Below are positions 1-9,301 of a DNA stretch of 64,000 nt, one piece after another. The notes under the pieces are model-generated. The model was given only the letters and a program-made list of their open reading frames with translations, ran no database searches and was not told where the DNA came from. The stretch comes from Pontibacter cellulosilyticus (GTDB lineage Bacteria > Bacteroidota > Bacteroidia > Cytophagales > Hymenobacteraceae). The stretch spans positions 822,413 to 886,412 of the forward strand of contig NZ_JACRVF010000001.1 of assembly GCF_014306105.1 (NCBI RefSeq), read 5' to 3'. Position numbers and translations under genes: made by a program. Numbering within the stretch: position 1 is the first letter of the stretch; each line of letters starts with the position of its first letter.

Positions 1-1
1 A

Positions 2-313
2 CATTCTTTTTTACTTGAGGCGAGTCTGCAAAACGACAGGTTTTCCGTATATAGCCGGTATGAGTTTATTCAAAAATCAGCAGAAGAACTAGGTTTTGAA
101 GAAGAAGCTTTTGGCCATGATGAGGTGCTGGGTGTAAATGCCTTAACAGTTGGCGCAAACAGGCAGGTTTTTGAGATAGGTACTGTTAATTTTAACCTGG
201 GAGCCCAGCTTAGCCTGTTCAGGCCCGACAGCCAATTACACCCATATTATGGCAAATTGCCATTAAGCGGACAGGTATACCTGCGGGTATTTCCTAAACT
301 TATGGTGCCATAA
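2..313 (+). CDS. C-terminal end of an outer membrane beta-barrel-like protein (5' partial)
   Basis: The reading frame is open from the first bases of the window to the TAA at 311-313, so only about the last 103 residues are present. The visible part has alternating hydrophobic/polar stretches and ends with an aromatic-containing strand (YLRVFPKLMVP), as in outer membrane barrel proteins. The segment RYEFIQKSAEELGFEEEAF resembles barrel proteins found near metal-resistance genes in Bacteroidota; this is a recollection of family style, not a search. It converges on the DUF2911 gene and shares a bidirectional terminator with it. The family cannot be fixed without the N-terminal part. Confidence 0.6.
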   Translation, partial: HSFLLEASLQNDRFSVYSRYEFIQKSAEELGFEEEAFGHDEVLGVNALTVGANRQVFEIGTVNFNLGAQLSLFRPDSQLHPYYGKLPLSGQVYLRVFPKLMVP

Positions 314-323
314 TAACACACAT

Positions 324-366
324 AAACAGGAAAGGCGGCCAGATTTACTGGCCGCCTTTCCTGTTT
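324..366. terminator. Bidirectional intrinsic terminator
   Basis: A perfect 19-bp stem (324-342 pairing with 348-366) with a 5-nt loop, G+C-rich in its core and flanked by A and T runs. It sits between the convergent outer membrane protein gene and the DUF2911 gene and can serve both strands. Confidence 0.9.
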
Positions 367-379
367 TTAACTTTATACT

Positions 380-994
380 TTACTTCGTTTTAACAGGCAC
401 TGTCACACCTTTTTTCTCCCATGAGATTTTAATAGCACCCTCATTTCCTTGCTGTTCCACCACCTCATACTTTAGCCGCTCCTGGTGCTGTGCCAGGTCC
501 TCTGGTTTAACCTGTACCCTTAACACATCTTTTTGTTCTGTATACTTATCGGCCAGGTGCTGCTCCCAGTCTTTATTGATGATAACCGTCCACTCTGCCT
601 CACCTGGAATGGTAAACAGCGCATACTTACCCGCTGGCAACTCTTTGCCGTCTACCAACAAGGCTTTATCTGTTTCAAGAGAGGTAGCCATATGCGCCCC
701 CGTTACCCAAACCTGGTTGTAAGGAACAAGACCACCCCAGATGATACGTCCTTTCACGCCTGGTGCATGGTACTTTATATTCAGGTTGGCATCGCCTATA
801 TTTCCTGTCGCCTCAGAAGGTATGCTGCCTTTGATCGTGTCCTGCTGTGCCACCTGTACCTCAGGTGCTTCTTCCTGTACTTCAGATGTAACCACCTCCT
901 GCTGTTGCTCCTCCTGGCTGGTACTGGTGCAGGCTGCAAAGGTGCATAAGGCAACTGCTAAGGCAGCGCCTGCTATTCTTGTTCTTTTCATCAT
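380..994 (-). CDS. DUF2911 domain lipoprotein
   Basis: This 204-residue protein begins with a lipoprotein signal (hydrophobic stretch ending in lipobox FAAC, Cys about residue 21), followed by a Glu/Gln-rich linker to about residue 55. The rest is a DUF2911 domain, recognisable from NLNIKYHAPGVKGRIIWGGL, the VWVTGAH segment and AGKYALFTIPG. The domain is common in Bacteroidota and has no settled function; it is predicted to lie in the periplasm or on an outer membrane leaflet. The next gene on the same strand, upstream in transcription, encodes a PepSY membrane protein (36 bp gap), so the two may be co-transcribed. Membrane-anchored PepSY proteins and DUF2911 proteins often occur near metal-handling genes, but nothing here proves that role. 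Confidence 0.85.
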   Translation of the reverse strand: MMKRTRIAGAALAVALCTFAACTSTSQEEQQQEVVTSEVQEEAPEVQVAQQDTIKGSIPSEATGNIGDANLNIKYHAPGVKGRIIWGGLVPYNQVWVTGAHMATSLETDKALLVDGKELPAGKYALFTIPGEAEWTVIINKDWEQHLADKYTEQKDVLRVQVKPEDLAQHQERLKYEVVEQQGNEGAIKISWEKKGVTVPVKTK

Positions 995-1030
995 GTATAT
1001 GTAAGTTCTAAATGGAGATTATGGGCTATT

Positions 1031-1837
1031 TTATACTTTCTGCACTCTCTTTCTCACCTTCCTCACCGAAGGAGACGAAACGTAGTATAGCACGAAACCC
1101 GAAAGTATGGTTAACAGGCCAAAGATAGAGAAAGCACGCAACAGTATATTCCCAAAATTGTCTCTGCCGGCATAATCCATGGTGTGTAGCATCCAGAAGA
1201 AATCAAACACACGCCACTGGTCATGACGAATTGCCTGGAAGGTGCCTAGATCTGCTGAAACATACACTGTACACTTATCCGGCTGACTAAAGGAAACAGC
1301 CCAGGCAGGCAACGGCTTTTCGCGGTACTCGTGGTGCGAACCAACCTCTGTCAGGTACTCCACCTTCTCTACTTTTATCGGATCTGCCATTTGCCGTTTA
1401 GCAACGGTTACAGCCATCTCTTCAGAGAGCGGTGAAACGAAATTTCCAGTCTCGGCATTTGCCAGCTGCACTTTTATATTGGAAGTATGGCCAGGCCTGT
1501 GCCCTCCTGCTGCATGCTCAGCATGATCTATGTCTCCGGAGAAATATCGCACCTGGTAAGTAGGCATACCATCGATCTCAATTAACTGCACCGACAGCAC
1601 AGAATCGACCTGGCCCTTTGCCTTTAGGTTATCCAGCACCACCTGTGGCGAAACCATGTTCAAAGATGCCGAGAAATTCCGCTTCTCTTTGCGAAGATGG
1701 TCCCCGTGTACTTCGTCAATATCGTTCCAGCTGAAGTATAATCCTCCAAGCGTCCAGAACAGGAACTGAACACCAAGTATAAGACCTAAATAACGGTGAG
1801 ATTTACGGATATAATACTGCTTACCTTTTAGCTTCAT
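1031..1837 (-). CDS. PepSY domain-containing membrane protein
   Basis: The 268-residue product has a basic N-terminus (RKSHRYLG), a first membrane segment at about residues 14-34, a long periplasmic region, and a second membrane segment near residues 232-252. RKSHRYLGLILGVQFLFW followed by GGLYFSW is typical of the PepSY-associated TM family. A His-rich patch (DHAEHAAGGHRPGHTS, about residues 104-119) and a second His cluster (GSHHEYR) could bind metal; that is inference. A second PepSY-like stretch includes YVSADLGTFQAIRHDQWRVFDFFWMLHTMDY, which here is given only as the region around residues 193-223. It probably forms a unit with the downstream DUF2911 gene. Confidence 0.8.
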   Translation of the reverse strand: MKLKGKQYYIRKSHRYLGLILGVQFLFWTLGGLYFSWNDIDEVHGDHLRKEKRNFSASLNMVSPQVVLDNLKAKGQVDSVLSVQLIEIDGMPTYQVRYFSGDIDHAEHAAGGHRPGHTSNIKVQLANAETGNFVSPLSEEMAVTVAKRQMADPIKVEKVEYLTEVGSHHEYREKPLPAWAVSFSQPDKCTVYVSADLGTFQAIRHDQWRVFDFFWMLHTMDYAGRDNFGNILLRAFSIFGLLTILSGFVLYYVSSPSVRKVRKRVQKV

Positions 1838-1953
1838 AGAGCTAAGATAGGAATAAAATAAAAATTGGATAGCAAAGCCAGGTGTTTCAGCTTACAGGCA
1901 ATACAATAGCATCAGCAAATATGAGTGTTTCATTTCTAACAATTCAAACCCAA

Positions 1954-2259
1954 TCATTTATAATGCACTATCACTGAAAAAGCTGTTCCTGGTTGCTCCC
2001 CCTCTACACGGACAGAAAGATGATCGTAAAAAACGAAACGTTCGCCAACCTTAATCAAATCCTTTTCTTCAACTTCCTCCGGCTTTAGTAACTTATTGTA
2101 AATAGGAATATCTTTTTCATCTAGTACAGTTAGCTTTAACACTGCCCCGTTGTCAGTTGCATTGTTTACCGTTACGCTGGCAATGGTCAGGCTCCTGGTG
2201 TCTTCATCACCTTCTATGCGAAAAGTGGAGTTATACTGATTAAGTGAGATTGTTTTCAT
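1954..2259 (-). CDS. Hypothetical protein, 101 aa
   Basis: A small acidic protein with no signal peptide or membrane segment. It reads as a beta-rich domain: alternating hydrophobic residues in SLTIASVTV, AVLKLTVLDEKDIPIY and TAFSVIVHYK. I do not recognise the family. It is monocistronic on the minus strand, with 116 bp separating its stop from the PepSY gene start. The reading frame is supported by a plausible composition and by an upstream ATG preceded by an A-rich leader. Confidence 0.6.
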   Translation of the reverse strand: MKTISLNQYNSTFRIEGDEDTRSLTIASVTVNNATDNGAVLKLTVLDEKDIPIYNKLLKPEEVEEKDLIKVGERFVFYDHLSVRVEGEQPGTAFSVIVHYK

Positions 2260-2652
2260 ATGGATTCGGTATTAATATCTAATTCTAGTACAAGATAAGT
2301 AGCTCCCTATCCTTAGTGTTTCGCATTTGGTTTGGAATAGTTTCAGGGGTGCTAGAGGCTACAATTTCTTGCGTTAGAAAAACTGATTAAGATGTAAAGA
2401 TACTATCTCACAATCTCTGGTAATAAACAGTATGTTCAAGGGCGATTGTTTAACCGTTTACTGAGTATTGTTTGTTTGCAAGCCTCTGCCCTACAACTTA
2501 AAACATACTTATGCGAATGTCAGTAGATAATCCTATTCAACGCAAAAACAAAGGTGTACTGTATGAGTTACAAGTAGAATATAAGTATACATAACTCTTA
2601 ATTCTGCACCTATTGGCGCTTAATGTATAGAAAGCATAAAAAAAACACGACC
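2260..2652. other. Intergenic region without recognised gene
   Basis: About 390 bases between the divergent hypothetical gene and the sugar dehydrogenase. I see no hairpin terminator, repeat or short conserved ORF. It presumably holds the promoters of both flanking genes. Confidence 0.5.
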
Positions 2653-3921
2653 ATGAATTTGAAGATAACTATTGTATCGGCAGCCATACTCCTAGCATTA
2701 GGCACGGCCTCTTGTAACCAGCGTGCCGCCACGCAAGAAGAAGGCGGACAGGCACAGGCCCCAAGCGAAACGCCGCAGGAAAGCTGTAACCCGCTTGAGA
2801 CGAGAGAAGCCAATGTACCCGAACAGAAACCCACCTTCGAAGGACAAACCAGAGCATGTGCTATTACTTCTGACGCCGCATTTGATGTGTCTGTAGTAAC
2901 AAAAGGACTTAACAAACCTTGGGCAGTTGAGCCGCTTCCAAACGGGGATTTACTTATAACTGAGAAATCTGGCAGTATGCGTATCGTAACAGCTGCCGGT
3001 GAAATTGGACAACCTATAAGCGGCGTACCTAAGGTAGATGACCGCGGCCAGGGCGGCTTACTGGACGTAGCACTTAGCCCTAACTTTGCTTCAGACAGAA
3101 CCATTTTCTGGAGTTTTTCTGAGCCTCGCGGAAACGGCAATGCTACAAGTGTAGCACGGGGTGTACTTTCTGATGACCGTAAAAGCCTAAGCCAGGTGAA
3201 AGTGATTTTCCAGGCAAAGCCTGCATACGATGGCACCATGCACTTTGGCTCCAGACTTGCCTTTGGACCAGATGGCATGCTGTATATTACTTTGGGAGAA
3301 CGCTCTGTGCTTGAAATAAGACCGCAGGCACAACAAATGGACAGCCATATGGGCAAGACCATACGCATCGCACCAGATGGCAGTGTGCCTAATGACAACC
3401 CTTTTGTGGGGCAGGCCGGCGCATTGCCTGAAATCTGGTCTGTCGGGCACCGAAACGTACAAGCATCTGCTTTTGACTCTGAGGGTAACTTTTGGATAGT
3501 GGATCATGGACCACAAGGAGGCGATGAAGTTAACCTTGTTGAAAAGGGTAAGAATTATGGTTGGCCATTGGTGAGTTTTGGTGAAGAGTATTCAGGCAAA
3601 CCCATACCTAATTCTGTTACAACCCGCGAAGGCTTTGTTGACCCGGTATACTACTGGGACCCTGTGATAGCTCCATCAGGCGCGCAGTTCTACACCGGTA
3701 ATGCTTTTCCTGCTTGGAAAGGGAATCTGTTTGTAGGCGCACTTAAAGAGCAAAGACTGGTAAGGCTGCAAATAGAAAACGGACGTGTAACCGGAGAAGA
3801 GCACCTGCTAACGGATCGCGGACAACGAATCCGGGACGTAAGGCAAGGGCCGGATGGCGCACTGTATATTGTTACAGACCAAGCAAACGGGGAGCTTTGG
3901 AAAATAACACCAAAACGCTAA
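2653..3921 (+). CDS. PQQ-dependent sugar dehydrogenase family lipoprotein (GSDH beta-propeller)
   Basis: The 422-residue product starts at the second ATG (2653): from there the protein has a clean lipoprotein signal ending in GTASC, whereas the ATG at 2623 adds ten charged residues. The mature part matches the soluble glucose/sorbosone dehydrogenase fold: NKPWAVEPLPNGDLLITEKSG, DDRGQGGLLDVALSPNF, FGPDGMLYITLGE, GHRNVQ and DHGPQGGDEVN are hallmark strands, the last carrying cofactor/calcium-site residues. It would oxidise aldose sugars or polyols with PQQ, passing electrons to a periplasmic carrier. No PQQ biosynthesis genes are visible. A shared terminator follows. Confidence 0.88.
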   Translation: MNLKITIVSAAILLALGTASCNQRAATQEEGGQAQAPSETPQESCNPLETREANVPEQKPTFEGQTRACAITSDAAFDVSVVTKGLNKPWAVEPLPNGDLLITEKSGSMRIVTAAGEIGQPISGVPKVDDRGQGGLLDVALSPNFASDRTIFWSFSEPRGNGNATSVARGVLSDDRKSLSQVKVIFQAKPAYDGTMHFGSRLAFGPDGMLYITLGERSVLEIRPQAQQMDSHMGKTIRIAPDGSVPNDNPFVGQAGALPEIWSVGHRNVQASAFDSEGNFWIVDHGPQGGDEVNLVEKGKNYGWPLVSFGEEYSGKPIPNSVTTREGFVDPVYYWDPVIAPSGAQFYTGNAFPAWKGNLFVGALKEQRLVRLQIENGRVTGEEHLLTDRGQRIRDVRQGPDGALYIVTDQANGELWKITPKR

Positions 3922-3975
3922 CCAACCCTCTTCAAGTATAAACCTGCAACGTCTTGAGTAAGTTTGAAAGTATAA

Positions 3976-4017
3976 ATTAAAAAGCGGCCTCTGCAAAAAC
4001 AGAGGCCGCTTTTTAAT
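3976..4017. terminator. Bidirectional intrinsic terminator
   Basis: Perfect 18-bp stem (3976-3993 with 4000-4017) and 6-nt loop, with A run on the 5' side and T run on the 3' side. It separates the convergent sugar dehydrogenase and outer membrane receptor genes. Confidence 0.9.
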
Positions 4018-4045
4018 TGGTAGATTGGTAATAATAGTAGTGGTT

Positions 4046-6523
4046 TTAATTTCCTGTTCGGTTAAGCTCTTCCAGGTTTGTGCGGCGTCGTTCATCTACC
4101 TTTGCACCTTTGCTGAACCTGTAGCGTAGCGTCGCATTTACACTGCGTTGCCTAAAGTACTGGTCAAAATCATTAATGTTACCTTCACCAACCTTCGCTG
4201 CCAGAACAATACGTTGGGTCTTGAAGATGTCGTTGAAATTCAGGCTCAGGTCCAGCTTATCCTCCATAAAGCTTTTCTTGATACCAAGATTTACCCACCA
4301 GCGTGGCTCAACTTCATACAAAGCATATGCTGATGGTCCATAGTAGGTGCCGTTTAACTCAAGCTTGAAGTTTTTAGGTAATGCAATGTTCTGGTTTGAT
4401 TGAAACATGTAAAAAAACTGCTCATTGAGCACAGGCTCATTGTTAACCACCATGTTAAACTCGCTGTAAGACAACAGAATTGTATTGTTGGAGTCCCACT
4501 TCTTCATAATCTTAACCGGCACGATACCTGTTAAGCTCATACTTTTAGAGTCGTCAACGTTTCCTATGTAATAAATCGTAGTTGCTGTAGCGGGATCGAT
4601 GGCCGGTAACTCAGCAATTACGTCTTTGTTCAGCTGGTAATTGAGCACCAGGTTATATGTCTTTTTGAACACCTGCGTTACCCCGATCGAGTGCGTGTAC
4701 TGCGACCTCAGGTTTGGATTACCCTGCCAATAAGTATAAGGGTCGCGGTAAGAGAAGAAAGGGTTCAGGTTCCCATAGTTAGGGCGCTGAATACGGCGAC
4801 TATAGTTGTAATTTATCTGGTAGTTTTCGTTTACCTCCTGCTGTACAAAAAGGCTCGGGAAAAAATCCAGGTAACTGCGGTCATTCTTCTGCCCCGTTGT
4901 TCTTAACTCACCCTCTGATACTGTTTGCTCAGCACGAAGGCCAACCTGCACACTTAGCTGTTTGCCGATGTTACCCTTCAAATTGGCATAGGCAGCATAA
5001 ATGTTTTCATCATACACAAAATAGTTAGTGCGCCTGGTATCAAGTATAGGCACTTCGCTGTTGTTGAAGTAGAACCGGGAATCGTTGTCTGAAATAACGC
5101 GGCTGGCTTTGGCTCCCAACTCCAGCTTTCGGCCTTTGGCAAGCGTAGTGGCAAAGTCTACTTTTGCAGCATAAATATCAAAGCCGTTCGGGGTGTTGGT
5201 GTACAGGAAATCCTGCACGATCGGGTTCTCTGATGTAAGGTCTGTGTAGTAGTTGTAGAAATTAGCTTCTCCCTTATTTCTGATTTTCACAAAGTCTATG
5301 TCTGCAGACAGGGTTGTACCCAGCGTGTCGAGCTTACCCAGGTAATGCAGGTTTGAGGTAAAGTTTCTAAAGCGGTTGTTATTGTAGTTGTTTGCTTCTA
5401 CATACAGGTTTGGTTGGTTTGGCGCATTGCCGATGTACGTATCTGTTAAAAAGTCACTCTCGAGGTAGTTAGTTACATAATAGGCCATGCCTCCTACGCT
5501 ATGTTTATCGTTAAAGCTATAGTCTGTGCCTGCCCTAACGGACGGTGGCCCTTGCGCGACAAAGTTACCTGTTGCTACCTGGTCAAAGTATACGTCTTCC
5601 TCTGCGCCTTTAAATACCCTCGTAAATGTTGCTTCGCGTCCGCCCACTCTTCTAGCCACATCCATGATCACAAACGAATTCCAGGGGCCTTTCTTATAGC
5701 TTAAGTTGCCACCTGCAGAGTAACCATATTGCTTGCCATTGTAAGAGCCTCCGGCATAGGCGCTGCCATTCATGCCCTGCACCGTGTTCTTTTTCAGGTT
5801 GATGTTCAGAATTCCAGAGGATCCTTCTGCATCATACTTTGCGGATGGGTTGGTGATGATCTCGATGTTCTTGATGTTCTCCGCAGCCATACCTTCCAGC
5901 AAGTTTCTCAGGTCACGTGCCGACAGGTAGGTAAGTTTACCATCGAGCATGACGGTTACTCCTGCCCTGCCGTTAAGCTGTATGTTTCCATCATGATCCA
6001 CGAATACACCCGGCGAAGTGGCCAGCACATCAAACGCGGTTCTGCCTGCCGCCAAGGCAGTACCTTCTATACTTACCACCATCTTATCAGCTTCCTGGGT
6101 AATGGTTGGCCGCAGCGTCTCCACTTTTACCTCCTTCAGGTTTGTAGATGCCATACCCAGTTTGATAGTTCCTAAAGCTACATCCGGCTTGGCTGCTGTA
6201 ACAGAAATCTGTTTTACTGTTTTGGTATTGTAGCCTATAAAACTGAATGTGATCTCATAAGAGCCATAGGCAACATTGGTAAAAGCAAAGCGGCCATTTT
6301 CACCGGATAGTGTGCCATCAGTTGCCTGTGTAGAGCCGTTGGACAGCAATGCCACCGTAGCGTATTCCAGCGGCTTGCCAGTTAGCGAATCTGTAAGCAC
6401 ACCTGTTATTTTACCTGTACCCTGAGCACCAGCCGGCGAAGGTGTATCCTGTGCTAAAATTGCTACCGAAGTGATAAGTAAAAGGCATAGTAGTCCCAGC
6501 AAAAAGAGGAGTCTTTTTTTCAT
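4046..6523 (-). CDS. TonB-dependent-receptor-like outer membrane beta-barrel protein
   Basis: The 825-residue product has a Sec signal peptide (residues 1-24, cleavage after LAQ), then a carboxypeptidase-regulatory-like domain (about 38-120; GKITGVLTDSLTGKPLEYAT), a plug-like domain (about 140-245; AFDVLATSPGVFVDHDGNIQLNGR, given in part) and an outer membrane barrel of the OMP_b-brl family to the C-terminus. LRNLLEGMAAENIKNIEII and NPSAKYDAEGSSGILNI are typical plug motifs. It probably imports or binds an unknown ligand in a TonB-dependent manner, though a clear TonB box is not visible. It is monocistronic, with no SusD partner, so it is not a SusCD glycan system. Confidence 0.88.
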   Translation of the reverse strand: MKKRLLFLLGLLCLLLITSVAILAQDTPSPAGAQGTGKITGVLTDSLTGKPLEYATVALLSNGSTQATDGTLSGENGRFAFTNVAYGSYEITFSFIGYNTKTVKQISVTAAKPDVALGTIKLGMASTNLKEVKVETLRPTITQEADKMVVSIEGTALAAGRTAFDVLATSPGVFVDHDGNIQLNGRAGVTVMLDGKLTYLSARDLRNLLEGMAAENIKNIEIITNPSAKYDAEGSSGILNINLKKNTVQGMNGSAYAGGSYNGKQYGYSAGGNLSYKKGPWNSFVIMDVARRVGGREATFTRVFKGAEEDVYFDQVATGNFVAQGPPSVRAGTDYSFNDKHSVGGMAYYVTNYLESDFLTDTYIGNAPNQPNLYVEANNYNNNRFRNFTSNLHYLGKLDTLGTTLSADIDFVKIRNKGEANFYNYYTDLTSENPIVQDFLYTNTPNGFDIYAAKVDFATTLAKGRKLELGAKASRVISDNDSRFYFNNSEVPILDTRRTNYFVYDENIYAAYANLKGNIGKQLSVQVGLRAEQTVSEGELRTTGQKNDRSYLDFFPSLFVQQEVNENYQINYNYSRRIQRPNYGNLNPFFSYRDPYTYWQGNPNLRSQYTHSIGVTQVFKKTYNLVLNYQLNKDVIAELPAIDPATATTIYYIGNVDDSKSMSLTGIVPVKIMKKWDSNNTILLSYSEFNMVVNNEPVLNEQFFYMFQSNQNIALPKNFKLELNGTYYGPSAYALYEVEPRWWVNLGIKKSFMEDKLDLSLNFNDIFKTQRIVLAAKVGEGNINDFDQYFRQRSVNATLRYRFSKGAKVDERRRTNLEELNRTGN

Positions 6524-6836
6524 AGTACAATAATTAAATCTGTGATAAGGTTAGTGATTATAACATACTGCCAGCTAAAGACGGTTAACTTCTGTTATAG
6601 CTGCACATGCTCTAGAATATTTATACTTAAATTTTTGGCTTGTTTAAAGAGCCAAAGCATAACCACATAGTACACGCCAAAAGGGTGCATTAAAAAGAGA
6701 ATAGAATGTAAAGCGGCTTGTAATGACTGTTTATTAATTGAAAAGTATAAACCAATGCTATAAAACAGCCTTTGTTATATTCGTGGTAATATTCCCACCC
6801 AAAGGATATCCGGACATCATTTGGGTGGGTTATAAT
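6524..6836. other. Intergenic region between outer membrane receptor and M56 genes
   Basis: About 310 AT-rich bases holding the receptor promoter region and the M56 terminator hairpin near 6794-6829. I see no other structure. Confidence 0.5.
6794..6829 (-). terminator. Putative terminator of the BlaI/M56 operon
   Basis: CCCACCCAAA (6794-6803) pairs with TTTGGGTGGG (6820-6829); a weaker inner pairing closes the loop. It lies just downstream of the M56 stop codon on the minus strand. The U-tract is poor, so efficiency is uncertain. Confidence 0.6.
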
Positions 6837-9290
6837 TTAATCCTTTAAAGACTCAATGGCCATGCCATGGATCTTTAGCGCAATGTATTTATCGATGCTG
6901 CTGAAGTTATAGCCTTTCTGACGAGCCTGTTCAATAAATGCACCGTTTATCTTATGGATTTTGGCTTCGATTGCCTTGTCCACGCTGATGTCTTTGAACC
7001 CTGCTTTTCTGAGATCCTCTACATAAGCAGCATCTACACGATGAATTTTGGCACTGATCAGATCCTTGAAATCCATGTCTTTAAAACCTAGCGATCTGAG
7101 GTCCTTGATAGAAGCAGCACTCAGCCTATGAATTCTTGCCTCGAGCACCTGGTCTAAGGTTAAGTTTTTAAAGCCTGCACCTTGCAGTTCTTTTACATAA
7201 GCAGCATTTACACCGTGTATCTTTAGCTCTATCATTTTAGAAAGGCTTAAGTCTCCGAAGCCAAGTGACTGCAGATCTTTTATGGCGGCTGGAGTTATAC
7301 CATGGATCCTGGCCTCAATCACTTTATCAATTGGCAGGTTGTCAAAGCCAGCTTTTTTAAGGCTCTCTGCATAACTGGCACTTACACCGTGTATCTTGGC
7401 CTCCATCATTTTCTTCATGCTCAGGTCCTTATATCCCATCGCCTGAACTTCCTGCACATACTTCTGGGTAATGCCGTGAATTTTAGCTTCCAATACTTCC
7501 TGCATGGTAGGTTTTCTGTTGCTATACTTCTGGTACAGGTCTAAATAGTTTTTATACACCGGCTCCGTTATCCCATGGATGGCAAATTCCAGCAGGCGTT
7601 GGCCGGTAAGGTCATCGTTCTGTTTCTTCAAGAATTCAACATACTTTTTATCTACATCGCTCAAGAACAAGTGGAACATCAGGTTCTTGTCGCTGCTTGT
7701 GATGTTTTTGGTGTCGAGGTAGTTTTTAAAGGAGGCGTCTTCCTTAAATGTATACTTGCCCTGGCTTACCTCATCATCTAGTTTGCCAGTAAGTTGCAGC
7801 GTACCGGTTTCCTTTATCATTACAAAGGTATCGGCGCTTTTCTTCTGGAACTGAGACTTATTAAAGCATCTGTTAATGTTCCACCTGGACGCATTCTGGC
7901 TTCCTCTAAACTCTATGCAGTACTGCCCGTTCTCCGTGTGGCTATACCAGTAACCTTCCGACATATCCGCTTCAGCGCCACGGAAAATATTGATGCCTTG
8001 CTTTTTAGGAGTACCTGCTATCTCTCCTGGCACTCCTATCGGGCCACGCGGTGCGCCTAAAATTTCTCTTGGTTTTCCAATTGGCTCTCTCAGCGGCCCA
8101 ACTGTTTCTCTTCCGCTGGTTGTCTGCTCCTGCTGATCTCCAGCATCAGTAACAGGTGGTACTGTAACAGCAGGTGCATCCGGTGCAGGGGTAGCATCTG
8201 GTACACCTGGCGCATACGGCTCCTGCATAATAGCATCCTCAGCCTCAGGCGTTGCCGAAAGTATGTTCTGGCTTGTAGCAGGTTCGTTTAGCAAAAGTAC
8301 TGCACCAAAGAAAAGCGGTGCCATAAAAGCATACTTCCAATAGCGGTGCATGGTAGATCTTTTAGCATTCATCATCATAATTCTTTGTTTTAGTAGCGAC
8401 TGGTTATAGTTGGTGGTAATGCTCAGCGGCTTATGTGGTGTGGCTATCTGCAGCAGACTGAGCTGGTACTTATCTTTGCTCACAGGTACCTCATCCAGCA
8501 GCACAGCATCTGTCTGGTACTCATCGTTTTTCTCAATTTCTTTCTTAAACAGCCAGATAAGCGGGTTAAACCAAAGTATGATTACAGCCAGCTCAGCAAT
8601 CAGGAAATCATAACTGTGCCCTAACCTTACATGTATTTTTTCGTGCGCGATTATCTGCTCGTAAGTCTCAAAGTCGTAATCGTCGGGGTAGATGAAAATG
8701 TACTTAAAGAAAGAGCAAGGTGCCTGAGGCGAGGTTGTATTAACAATCACACAGTCTCCGTCTTCAATCTTATCTGGGCTGTTGTATACTTTAAATAACA
8801 CGCTGGCAACCTGGATAAGCAGGTTAAGCGAAAAGATTACAACCCCGAAGAAGTATAGCATCAGCACCCAGAATACCCAACCGCTCAATCCAAATCCGCT
8901 TATACTGGTTTCTTTCTGCGCTTGTACCGGTTGTTTAGTTGTAGTCTCGCCTACTGTTTCAGTGCCTGGTGTAACAGAGGTGCTGCTTTCTGTTTGCTGC
9001 ACGGTAGCAGGCTCTGTTATGACAGGTTCCGTCAGAGCTGTGGTATTGAGCGGCTCCGCCTCTTGCCTCAGCACTTCCGATGTAAAGTCGGTTTGAAGTA
9101 TAGATGCCAGCATCCCCTGCTGGTCTACCAGCTTTGGCAGTGAAACAAACGGAAGTATAAAGGCCAGCACCAGGCAGCCCACCAGGTAAAAACGATTGGT
9201 CGTGAAAAAGCTTTCCTGCTGCAATACGGCTTTGTAAAACAGAAAAGCAATAACAATGATGATCGAGACTTTCAGCAGATATACTATCAT
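6837..9290 (-). CDS. M56 family metallopeptidase (BlaR1/MecR1-like) with C-terminal KIHG repeats
   Basis: An 817-residue membrane sensor protease. Membrane segments lie near residues 1-20, 36-52 and 136-164, with another around 320-340. The zinc site HEKIH (216-220) is the M56 HExxH motif, followed by the FNPLIWLFKKEIEKNDEYQTD region typical of BlaR1/MecR1. The partner BlaI-type repressor gene ends 12 bp upstream, so they form an operon. There is no penicillin-binding sensor domain; instead the C-terminal part has a Pro-rich linker and, from about residue 570, nine IH-centred repeats of about 29 residues (consensus AKIHG[IV]xxxYVxxLxxxGFKDLSxDKxIE). By analogy the protease would inactivate the repressor on sensing an unknown signal. 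Confidence 0.9.
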   Translation of the reverse strand: MIVYLLKVSIIIVIAFLFYKAVLQQESFFTTNRFYLVGCLVLAFILPFVSLPKLVDQQGMLASILQTDFTSEVLRQEAEPLNTTALTEPVITEPATVQQTESSTSVTPGTETVGETTTKQPVQAQKETSISGFGLSGWVFWVLMLYFFGVVIFSLNLLIQVASVLFKVYNSPDKIEDGDCVIVNTTSPQAPCSFFKYIFIYPDDYDFETYEQIIAHEKIHVRLGHSYDFLIAELAVIILWFNPLIWLFKKEIEKNDEYQTDAVLLDEVPVSKDKYQLSLLQIATPHKPLSITTNYNQSLLKQRIMMMNAKRSTMHRYWKYAFMAPLFFGAVLLLNEPATSQNILSATPEAEDAIMQEPYAPGVPDATPAPDAPAVTVPPVTDAGDQQEQTTSGRETVGPLREPIGKPREILGAPRGPIGVPGEIAGTPKKQGINIFRGAEADMSEGYWYSHTENGQYCIEFRGSQNASRWNINRCFNKSQFQKKSADTFVMIKETGTLQLTGKLDDEVSQGKYTFKEDASFKNYLDTKNITSSDKNLMFHLFLSDVDKKYVEFLKKQNDDLTGQRLLEFAIHGITEPVYKNYLDLYQKYSNRKPTMQEVLEAKIHGITQKYVQEVQAMGYKDLSMKKMMEAKIHGVSASYAESLKKAGFDNLPIDKVIEARIHGITPAAIKDLQSLGFGDLSLSKMIELKIHGVNAAYVKELQGAGFKNLTLDQVLEARIHRLSAASIKDLRSLGFKDMDFKDLISAKIHRVDAAYVEDLRKAGFKDISVDKAIEAKIHKINGAFIEQARQKGYNFSSIDKYIALKIHGMAIESLKD

Positions 9291-9301
9291 GGCGCTTCGT
9301 T

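Noticed and set aside
2610..3398. 262-codon minus-strand ORF opposite the sugar dehydrogenase
   Set aside because: Serine/proline-rich shadow translation; the plus strand has clear GSDH motifs and a lipoprotein signal.
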